A DNA stretch of 35,457 bases from Planctomycetota bacterium (GTDB taxonomy: Bacteria; Planctomycetota; B15-G4), in assembly GCA_029259725.1 (NCBI GenBank), contig JAJDER010000193.1, positions 1-35,457 on the forward strand. The letters run 5' to 3'. How positions within the stretch are numbered: the first letter of the stretch is position 1; each line of letters starts with the position of its first letter. A program made the translations under genes and the position numbers. The notes below the pieces were generated by a model. That model was not told the DNA's origin. It did not search any database and saw nothing but the letters and a program-made list of their open reading frames with translations. This document shows positions 23,647-30,002 of the stretch, piece after piece.

Positions 23647-24351
23647 TCAGCCGAGCGTGCTGATGAAGGCGTCGGCCTCGGCGATGGCGGCTTCCATGTC
23701 GGCCACGAGGCTGGCGATGTCGCTCTCGAGTTCCACGACCCGGCCCTCGAGCGACGCGATCGCCGCCGCGTTCAGGTTGTGCTTGAGGTAGAGCACCTGG
23801 TTGCGGAAGGCGTCGAGCACCGGGTCCATGGCGTCGGCGGCCTTGCGCATGGAACTCAGCAGGTCGTCGTAGGAGCGCTCGGTCTGCTTGAGCATGCGCT
23901 CGCTGTCGGCGCGCAAGGACGCGTCGGTGAACTGGTTCAGCTCGCTGCGCCACTCGTCGAAGAGCGCATCGGCCGTGTCCTGGATGTCGCCGATCTGGCT
24001 GTCCACCGCGGCGGCGCGGTCCTCGCAGGACTCGAGCTCGTCGGCCAGCCGGTTGTAGACCGACTCGAGTTCGCCGCCGTCGAAGTCGGCCACGGCCTTG
24101 AAGGCCTCGAGCGCCGACTGGAACTGTTCCTTGGCCTGCTCCTGCTCGTCCCGTCCGTCGATGACCTCGTCCACGAGCAGCTCGCGCTTCTCGTAGCCGA
24201 GCGACTCCATGGTGGACATGTAGAGCGAGTGGCACGCCCCGAGCAGGAGCATCGCCCCCAGCAGCGCGAAGGGGAGCGGGCGGGCGTGGAGGCGGCGGGC
24301 CGAGGCCGAGGGCGAGGTCGAGGTCGAGGTCGAGGTCGAGCAGCGGGTCAT
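23647..24351 (-). CDS. DUF2959 family lipoprotein
   Basis: Encodes 234 aa from the ATG at 24351. A hydrophobic signal (FALLGAMLLLGAC) ends in a lipobox with lipidation Cys40. The mature part begins HSLYMSTMESLGYEKRELLVDEV and continues in long charged helices (EQFQSALEAFKAV, then coiled-coil-like segments to the end). This is the DUF2959 pattern; the function is unknown. The n-region is unusual because it carries a Ser-Thr repeat encoded by four GAGGTC units (plus strand). No Shine-Dalgarno precedes the chosen ATG, so a start farther upstream is possible. It is convergent with the thiol dioxygenase gene and 161 bp downstream of the GlsB-type gene. Confidence 0.82.
   Translation of the reverse strand: MTRCSTSTSTSTSPSASARRLHARPLPFALLGAMLLLGACHSLYMSTMESLGYEKRELLVDEVIDGRDEQEQAKEQFQSALEAFKAVADFDGGELESVYNRLADELESCEDRAAAVDSQIGDIQDTADALFDEWRSELNQFTDASLRADSERMLKQTERSYDDLLSSMRKAADAMDPVLDAFRNQVLYLKHNLNAAAIASLEGRVVELESDIASLVADMEAAIAEADAFISTLG
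24314..24337. repeat. Four perfect GAGGTC units inside a lipoprotein leader
   Basis: Four perfect 6-bp units encode alternating Ser and Thr on the minus strand. They lie within the region before the hydrophobic core of the DUF2959 lipoprotein signal peptide. Copy-number changes would stay in frame and alter only the length of the n-region. Confidence 0.8.
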
Positions 24352-24512
24352 GGCGGAGTCCGGCGAAGTGTCGCGAGGGAAGCAGGCGTGCGGGCACGGT
24401 GCGCCACGGGGCGGCGGCCCGGCCGCGAAGACGGGCCCACCCATGATGCGCATGCGGGGGCACGACGGCCAGAGGGCGAGGCCCCGCTCGGGAGGCGCGC
24501 CTGCGGCCGCGG

Positions 24513-24761
24513 TCAGCCCCCCTTCTTGAAGAAGCCCGCGATGAACAACAGCACCACGGCCCCCGCCACACCGGTGATCAGGTGACCGAGGACGCCGTCG
24601 GCCACCGAGATCCCGGCGACGCCGAACAGCCAGTTGCCGGCGATGCCACCGAGGATCCCGACGATGATGTTCCCGAGGAGGCCGAAACCCCCACCGCGCA
24701 TGAGCTTGCCGGCGATGAGTCCGGCGAGGGCACCGATTGCGAGCGACCAGACGAGCTCCAT
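24513..24761 (-). CDS. GlsB/YeaQ/YmgE-family small membrane protein
   Basis: Encodes 82 aa with three membrane helices (about 3-20, 28-48 and 56-77). It has the family motifs AGLIAGKLMRGGGFGLLGNIIVGILGGIAG (long Gly-rich block, first two helices), and a Lys/Gly tail. The family, also called transglycosylase-associated protein, is often induced by envelope or general stress. Its molecular role is not defined. GGAGG seven bases before the ATG supports the start. It sits between the DUF2959 lipoprotein and aldehyde dehydrogenase genes on the same strand. Confidence 0.9.
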   Translation of the reverse strand: MELVWSLAIGALAGLIAGKLMRGGGFGLLGNIIVGILGGIAGNWLFGVAGISVADGVLGHLITGVAGAVVLLFIAGFFKKGG

Positions 24762-24926
24762 GGCTCTGCCTCCAGGGGTTCTCCGTGACTGGCGCCATCA
24801 TCCCGATCGAGACGGGCGACGCGGCATGCGATCCCGAGAGGGCCGCCGATCGGGGCCTGCGCGTCCGTTCCCGGCGCCACGCAGCCACGGCCGTCGATGC
24901 GTCCCCGTCAGGGGGCGTCCCGTCGA

Positions 24927-26444
24927 CTACATCTCGACCCAGATGCTCTTGGTCTCCAGGTAGTTGTCCAGCGCGTGGTGGCCCATCTCGCGACCGTAGC
25001 CGCTCTGCTTGAAGCCACCGAAGGGCGACGCCGCGTCGAACATGTTGTAGCAGTTGATCCAGACCGTCCCGGCGCGGATCAGCTCCGCCAGACGGTGCGC
25101 CTTGCCGATGTCCTTGGTCCAGATGCCGGCGGCCAGACCGTAGATGGAATCGTTGGCCTCGCGCGCGAGCTCCTCGACGTCTTCGAAGGGCATGGGGCAC
25201 ACGACCGGGCCGAAGATCTCCTCCTGCACCACCTTGTGGTCGTGCTTCACGTCGGTGAAGACCGTCGGACGCACGAAGTGGCCGCCCTCCAGGTCACCGC
25301 CGGGGAGCTCGCTGCCGAACTGGGCCTTGCCGCCCTGGGCCTGGCCCGCGTCGACATAGCCGGACACGCGCGCCTTCTGCTCGGCCGAGACCAGCGGACC
25401 CATCTGCGTCTCGGTGGCCATGCCGGGGCCGAGGCGGATGTTCCTGGTCATGTCCGCCACGCGCTCGACCACCTCGTCGTAGGCCTTGCCCTGCACGTAC
25501 AGGCGCGACCCCGCGCAGCAGCACTGGCCGTGGTTGAAGAAGATCGCGTTGAAGGCGCCTGCGGCGGCGGTCTCGAGGTCGCTGTCGGCGAAGACGATGT
25601 TGGGGCTCTTGCCGCCCAGCTCGATGGTCACGCGCTTGAGGTTGCCCGCACTGGCCTTGACGATCTCGTGCCCGACCTCGGTGCTGCCGGTGAAGGCCAC
25701 CTTGTCGACGTCGGGGTGGTTGGCCAGGGCCGCGCCGGGCTCGCCGTAGCCGGTGATCACGTTGACCACGCCCTCGGGGAAGCCGGCCTCGACGAAGACC
25801 TCCGCCAGGCGCAACGCGGTGAGCGGCGTCTGCTCGGCGGGCTTGAGGATCACGGTGCAGCCGCTGCACAGCGCCGCGCCGAGCTTCCACGCGGCCATCA
25901 GCAGCGGGAAGTTCCAGGGGATGATCTGCCCGACCACGCCCACCGGTTCGCGCACGGTGTAGTTGAGGTAGCGCGCGCCCGAGTACGGCGGCGCGACGGG
26001 GATGGTCTCGCCCTCGAGCTTGTCGGCCCAACCGGCGTAGTAGCGGAAGTGCTCGGCGGTCAGCGCGACGTCGGCGGCCTTGGCCACGCCCACGGGCTTG
26101 CCGTTGTCGAGACTCTCCAGCTGCGCGAACTCGTCGGCGTAGGTCTCGACCAGCTCGGCCACCTTGTAGAGCAGCTTGCCGCGCTCGCGACCGGACATCG
26201 TGCGCCACGGGCCGTGGTCGAAGGCAGCGCGTGCGGCCTTCACGGCGCGGTCCACGTCTTGCGCGTTGCCCTTGGCGACGTCACAGAGCTTGGTGCCGTC
26301 AGACGGGTTCTCGACCTCGAAGGTCTCGCCGCTCGATGACGGGACCCAGTCGCCGTTGATCAGCAGCTTGTGCGTGCGCGCGAGGAACGCCTTGACCGGC
26401 GCGATCGTCTTGACGGTCGTGTAGGGGATGTCGGTGGTGCTCAT
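24927..26444 (-). CDS. NAD(P)-dependent aldehyde dehydrogenase
   Basis: Encodes 505 aa, full length for the ALDH superfamily, closest in motifs to class 1/2, betaine-aldehyde and phenylacetaldehyde-type enzymes. It oxidises an aldehyde to the acid through a thiohemiacetal. Asn179 is in IPWNFP, Lys201 in ILKPAEQTPL, Glu275 in TIELGGKSPN. The catalytic Cys309 is the middle one of three in GQCCCAGSR, as in mammalian ALDH2. FGPVV and the C-terminal PFGGFKQSGYGRE motif complete the set. The substrate cannot be told from sequence; no pathway partner is adjacent. GGAGGG six bases before the ATG supports the start. Confidence 0.93.
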   Translation of the reverse strand: MSTTDIPYTTVKTIAPVKAFLARTHKLLINGDWVPSSSGETFEVENPSDGTKLCDVAKGNAQDVDRAVKAARAAFDHGPWRTMSGRERGKLLYKVAELVETYADEFAQLESLDNGKPVGVAKAADVALTAEHFRYYAGWADKLEGETIPVAPPYSGARYLNYTVREPVGVVGQIIPWNFPLLMAAWKLGAALCSGCTVILKPAEQTPLTALRLAEVFVEAGFPEGVVNVITGYGEPGAALANHPDVDKVAFTGSTEVGHEIVKASAGNLKRVTIELGGKSPNIVFADSDLETAAAGAFNAIFFNHGQCCCAGSRLYVQGKAYDEVVERVADMTRNIRLGPGMATETQMGPLVSAEQKARVSGYVDAGQAQGGKAQFGSELPGGDLEGGHFVRPTVFTDVKHDHKVVQEEIFGPVVCPMPFEDVEELAREANDSIYGLAAGIWTKDIGKAHRLAELIRAGTVWINCYNMFDAASPFGGFKQSGYGREMGHHALDNYLETKSIWVEM

Positions 26445-26666
26445 CGTTCCCTCCGGGATGTGTCGTGTGGCGCTGCCGGGCCCGTCGCTCCGATGATGAC
26501 AAGGCTGACGGATCGGCCGGTGTTGCGCCCGTGCGGGGCGAACGCGCGATTCTAACTCCGAAGGCGCGGCGACCGCGAGTGGGAGACGCGCCGATCTTCA
26601 TGGCGGAAGGGCTCTTGGGAAAGGGGTCCGCGGCGCCGACCGCCATGGGCCCGAGGAGAAGGGAAC

Positions 26667-27135
26667 ATGGGTTCGATCTCACATCGGACGCTGGTGGAGT
26701 GTGTCTTGTCGGCCTTGCTCGTCGCGTCGTCGCTCGGAGTCGGTGCGCCTGCCGTGGCGGCCCAGGGCCAGTTGCCGTACGACGCCGGGCAATGGGCCGG
26801 GCCCTATCCCGTCGACGTGACCCAGGGCGTGGCGCAGAGCTGGCCGACGACGGAGGAGATCGTCCACCTGGCACTGCTGCCGCCTCCCGATCAGGGCGAT
26901 CCCTTCACGCGCGTGATGCTGTCCCGATGCCCGCGCGCAACGGCAGCACCGGCTGTCCCGACAACGTCGACACGGATCCGAACTCGCCTTGGGACGTGCC
27001 CGCGCATTCGGTGGAGATCTACTCGCCCCCCTACGCCGAGGGTCAGCCGATCGTGCTCGACTTCGGCGTGGCGCGGGTGACGGAGAGCGACACCGTGGTC
27101 ACCACGCTGCGCAGGAGCGGAGCACCGGGGGGTAA
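26667..27135 (+). pseudogene. Frame-disrupted secreted protein gene (possibly galactose-oxidase-like)
   Basis: An ATG with GAGGAG upstream opens a frame with a good signal peptide (about residues 8-32, ending AVAAQG). A region QWAGPYPVDV then SWPTTEEIVHLALLPPP follows. From about base 26925 the meaningful coding moves to another frame, giving NGSTGCPDNVDTDPNSPWD and HSVEIYSPPYAEGQPIVLDF, while the first frame turns into Arg/Pro/Thr-rich shadow. The pieces IVHLALLPPP and VEIYSPPY resemble the N-terminal and C-terminal ends of galactose/glyoxal-oxidase-like (kelch plus DUF1929) proteins. If so, the large kelch middle is missing and this is an internally deleted remnant. A single frameshift in an unknown short protein is the alternative. 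Family assignment is tentative; disruption is well supported. Confidence 0.55.
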
Positions 27136-27222
27136 CGAGAATCCGGGGATCTCGGAAGAGAGGTCGCCCGCCCTCGCTCCCCATGGGCGAGCTCGAGGGG
27201 ACGGGGCCTGGCTCGCCGCCGG

Positions 27223-27351
27223 TCAGTGGCCCACAGGGCGGACGGACACGTCGACGGACCCCTTGATACCCAGGTCGTTGTCCACGGCGGCCACGGCGGC
27301 ACCGGCGAACAGGATCAGGGCGAGCATCAGCAGCAACAGTCGGGTCTTCAT
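27223..27351 (-). CDS. 42-aa exported peptide precursor
   Basis: A 43-codon frame from ATG (27349-27351) to TGA (27223-27225) encodes MKTRLLLLMLALILFAGAA followed by VAAVDNDLGIKG and ending VSVRPVGH. The first 22 residues form a textbook Sec signal peptide with an AVA-type cleavage site, leaving a mature peptide of about 20 residues. GGGGAG lies seven bases before the ATG, and the start is 3 bp after the stop of the 338-aa gene, so it is probably co-translated with it. No family is recognised. The mature peptide has no cysteines and no obvious amphipathic helix, so a bacteriocin call is not justified. Confidence 0.65.
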   Translation of the reverse strand: MKTRLLLLMLALILFAGAAVAAVDNDLGIKGSVDVSVRPVGH

Positions 27352-27354
27352 CGG

Positions 27355-28371
27355 TCAACTCCCCAGGACGGCGGCCAGCAGGCGCTCGTCGGTCAGCATG
27401 TGGTCGAGAGGCCCGAGCGGCCGCGTGCGTGCGATCTGTTCGAGCATGTCGCGCGGCCAGGTCGCGGCCGCGGCGGTGAGGGTGTCGACGACCTCGTCCC
27501 CCAGCGGGTGACCGCGCAGCAGCCGCGCGAGGCTGGAGGCGAGGCCCACGGCGAAGCGCGCCTCCTCCAGGATCGTGTCGAGTTCCTCGCGGCTCGCGTG
27601 GGCCAGGTCGAGGACATCGCCGAGAGCCTCCAGCATCGCCTCGGTGTCCGTCGCGTTCGCGCAGGCGGTGGCGGGACCGTGCAACCGGATGGCGACACCC
27701 GCGCACAGCAACCGCGCCATGGCCGCCCGGCAGGCGAGCGCGCGCTCGACCCCGGCCACGTGCGGCTCCGGGCAACGCGCCGACCGCGGGAGGCGCGCGA
27801 CGAGATCGGCGCGGTGCTGGGCGCGGAGCAGGTCCTGCTCGTCGGCCTCGATGGAGCCGCCGGCCAGCAGCGCCTCCATGATCCGGTTCGGGCACTCGAT
27901 GTAGAAGAAGAGCGTCGCCAGGCGGATGCGGTCCTCCTGCTCGGAGTCGGTCCGGGCCAGGCCGAAGAACAGGCCGTCGCGGCGCAGCGCGCGCCCGGCC
28001 CCGCGCTCGTCGATGAGTTCGCGCGCCGAGGCCAGCACGAACTCGGGCAGCAGCTCCAAGGCCGCATCGTCGTCGGTCGCCCGCGCCGCGGTGTCCTCCC
28101 GCGCCGACCTCGCGTGCAGCTTGCCGCGCTCCTGGGCGCGCTTGACCGCGAGCAGGGCCTGCATGAAGGGCGACTCCCAGCCGCCGCGCGGCACCCAGCG
28201 CAGGTCCGGGTTGAGGAAGTTCGAGACGTACTTCTTGAGCGTGCCCCGGGTGTACGGCGCCACCTTGTTGTCCCGCTGCCAGGTCAGCATGGTCTCGGCC
28301 AGCCAGGCCTGGTGGCGCTCGAGGATCTCCAACCACTCGATCACGTCGTTGCGCAGGTCGTCGAAGCTCAT
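27355..28371 (-). CDS. Uncharacterised 338-aa protein
   Basis: I do not recognise a family. The chain is soluble and mostly helical in character, with no signal peptide or membrane helix. The N-terminal part is rich in aromatic and charged residues (DVIEWLEILERHQAWLAETML, then TLKKYVSNFLNPDLRWVPRG). The C-terminal half carries Ala/Leu-rich helices that could be an armadillo- or HEAT-like solenoid. Six Cys are scattered without a metal-site pattern. GGAAGGAG seven to eight bases before the ATG supports the start. It is followed after 3 bp by the 42-aa exported peptide gene and is divergent from the unknown 295-aa gene across a palindromic operator-like region. Confidence 0.7.
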   Translation of the reverse strand: MSFDDLRNDVIEWLEILERHQAWLAETMLTWQRDNKVAPYTRGTLKKYVSNFLNPDLRWVPRGGWESPFMQALLAVKRAQERGKLHARSAREDTAARATDDDAALELLPEFVLASARELIDERGAGRALRRDGLFFGLARTDSEQEDRIRLATLFFYIECPNRIMEALLAGGSIEADEQDLLRAQHRADLVARLPRSARCPEPHVAGVERALACRAAMARLLCAGVAIRLHGPATACANATDTEAMLEALGDVLDLAHASREELDTILEEARFAVGLASSLARLLRGHPLGDEVVDTLTAAAATWPRDMLEQIARTRPLGPLDHMLTDERLLAAVLGS

Positions 28372-28422
28372 CGGCCGCTCCTTCCGTGGCGTCGATCCTA
28401 GGTGTGCCCGCCGCGAGACGTC

Positions 28423-28494
28423 GGTACCGGTCCGGTACCACTCCGGTTCCCGCGGCCCGAACCTCCCCGATCCGTGACCGTCCTCTGGTACCGG
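28423..28494. promoter_or_regulatory. Palindromic GGTACC operator-like cluster between divergent genes
   Basis: GGTACCGG (28423-28430), one base, CCGGTACC (28432-28439) form a perfect 17-bp inverted repeat. A related CCGGTTCC sits at 28443-28450, about one helical turn on, and a third perfect GGTACCGG is at 28487-28494. The cluster lies in the 167-bp divergent region, 52 bp from the 338-aa gene start and 45 bp from the proposed start of the 295-aa gene. This is what a dimeric repressor or activator site would look like; no regulator is identified. Confidence 0.5.
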
Positions 28495-28538
28495 ATACGC
28501 CGTGGCGGCACCGCGGCAACCGGAGTCCCCTGGATGTC

Positions 28539-29426
28539 GTGCCCCGCGCTCACATCGTCACGCTCGCCTCCGACCGTCTGGTCGCCACCCGCATCGTGGC
28601 CACCGACCTGGATCACACTCGGCGCAGCATCCAGGGGCGACTCGACCGGAAGACCGTCCGGCAGCAGGTGCGCATCGAGGCCTTCCTGGACGAGACGCCT
28701 CTCGAGGACGCGGTCGCCTCCCTGGCGTTCCGCGCCCTGACCCTGGCGCGGCGCTTCGAACCCACCGAAGCCGACGCCGACGCCTTCGCCTGGGAGTACG
28801 ACGCCGGACGCCGGGCGCGGCCCCTCGCCGTGCACCTGCTCGGGCGCCTGGTCCGCCGCGGTCGCTGGTCGGTCGAGGAACTGATCGACACGGTCCTGCC
28901 CTACGTCGAGACCTGGCCCCAGCGGCGGCGTGCCGCCGCGCGGCTGGACCCGTTCCGACGGTGGCGCCGACTCGTCGCCGCGACCGTCGCAACACCGGCG
29001 AGCATCGGGATCGTGTCGACGCCGGTGGCGAGGACGCTCCGGGCCGTCCACCGCGGGCTCGAGGGATTCGACGAGCCCGGACGCGTCTCGGTACCCAACC
29101 GGCGACGCTGCCGATCCGCACGCGAGGCCCTCGATTGGCTGCTCCGGCTGCGCGCCGCCGAGCACGCCACCCGCGGCGCACCTGGCTGCCTGGCGCACGT
29201 TGGCGGCGGGGAGCAGGTGCCGGCCGTCCCGGCGCGCATCCGCGCCGGCTTCAACCGGGGCCGGGGCGACCCGCGCGCGCCGACACCGCGCGCCCGACGA
29301 GTGTTCGCGGAACTCGACCGCCTGCTCGACGACGCCGGGCTCCGCGCGCGGCCCCTCCTCGAACGCGACGCCCGGACTCAGTCCTCGCCGGGGTTGCGCG
29401 CAGCGTTCAGGCTGTCGTCGTCGTAG
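28539..29426 (+). CDS. Uncharacterised 295-aa protein
   Basis: No family recognised. Coding is supported by strong G/C third-position bias in this frame from about 28540 and by a natural amino-acid mix (for example TVRQQVRIEAFLDETPLEDAV and SVEELIDTVLPYVETWP). The opposite-strand frame is Gly/Arg/Val-rich shadow. The proposed GTG start (28539-28541) is the first plausible one outside the divergent leader of the 338-aa gene. It has no ideal Shine-Dalgarno, so the start is uncertain. The protein is Arg-rich with no membrane helix or signal peptide. Its 3' end overlaps the convergent DUF1572 gene by 49 bp. Confidence 0.55.
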   Translation: MPRAHIVTLASDRLVATRIVATDLDHTRRSIQGRLDRKTVRQQVRIEAFLDETPLEDAVASLAFRALTLARRFEPTEADADAFAWEYDAGRRARPLAVHLLGRLVRRGRWSVEELIDTVLPYVETWPQRRRAAARLDPFRRWRRLVAATVATPASIGIVSTPVARTLRAVHRGLEGFDEPGRVSVPNRRRCRSAREALDWLLRLRAAEHATRGAPGCLAHVGGGEQVPAVPARIRAGFNRGRGDPRAPTPRARRVFAELDRLLDDAGLRARPLLERDARTQSSPGLRAAFRLSSS

Positions 29427-29914
29427 TACGACACCCCATGGGCCTCGCCGGCTCGCAACTTCGCGATCCAGGTGATCTGCCCGGTGTGCCAGGAGAAGTG
29501 CTCGACGATGTGGTAGACCGCCTCGAGGCCCGTGGTGTGGAAGCCCTGGATCTCGAAGGGGCCGAGCAGGGTCGCGGTGTCGAGGCGTTCGAGCACCGAC
29601 GCGACCTCCTCGACGGTGGCGCCCAGCGCCGCGAGCAGTTGCTCCCCGCTGCTGCCGTCGCGTGCGGCGAACTCACCGTCCCGCTCGCGCTGATCGGGCG
29701 CGCCGGCGAGCCCCGAGAGGACCCACTGGCGGATGTTGCCCTCCAGGTGCAGCAGCAGGTTGCCCGCCGAGGTCGTGTCGCCGTGCGGACGCCACCAGAG
29801 GTCCTCCGACGACAGCGTGGCCACTGCCACACGCAGCCGCGGCATGTAGACCTCGCGCAGGTACTTCGCCGACTCGTGCCCGAAGGCCGCCGTCACCTGG
29901 TCGTTGCCGGTCAT
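29378..29914 (-). CDS. DUF1572/DinB-like protein
   Basis: Encodes 178 aa with the DinB-like four-helix pattern. The block LWWRPHGDTTSAGNLLLHLEGNIRQWVLSGL followed by RERDGEFAARDG is the DUF1572 signature. The late segment AVYHIVEHFSWHTGQITWIAKL supplies the conserved His residues that, with the earlier His of LLLHLEGN, may bind a metal. DinB-superfamily members include thiol transferases and many proteins of unknown role. The start at 29914 has GGAG eight bases upstream. An in-frame GTG-type start at 29980 would add 22 residues read from a minisatellite and is rejected. Confidence 0.85.
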   Translation of the reverse strand: MTGNDQVTAAFGHESAKYLREVYMPRLRVAVATLSSEDLWWRPHGDTTSAGNLLLHLEGNIRQWVLSGLAGAPDQRERDGEFAARDGSSGEQLLAALGATVEEVASVLERLDTATLLGPFEIQGFHTTGLEAVYHIVEHFSWHTGQITWIAKLRAGEAHGVSYYDDDSLNAARNPGED

Positions 29915-29931
29915 CGTTCCCGCTCCGTCGC

Positions 29932-30002
29932 TCGCCCGCCTGTCGCCCACCCGACTGTCGCCCGCCCTGCTGTCGCCCACCCGCCTGTCGCCCGCCCTAC
30001 TC
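29932..30002. repeat. 15-bp tandem repeat, four full units plus a partial, arranged as 30-bp pairs
   Basis: Units start with TCGCCCACC or TCGCCCGCC alternately: 29943, 29958, 29973 and 29988, with an 11-bp partial unit at 29932. The alternation makes a 30-bp higher-order unit present twice. It fills the space between the matrixin gene and the DUF1572 start. The matrixin TAG stop (29997-29999 on the minus strand) lies in the last copy. Confidence 0.85.

Noticed and set aside
28398..29198. A 266-codon minus-strand frame opposite the 295-aa gene
   Set aside because: The plus frame has the G/C third-position bias and natural composition; the minus frame is Gly/Arg/Val-rich shadow.
29915..29980. 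A start for the DUF1572 protein at 29980
   Set aside because: The extra 22 residues are read from the 15-bp repeats. The ATG at 29914 has its own Shine-Dalgarno and fits the family.
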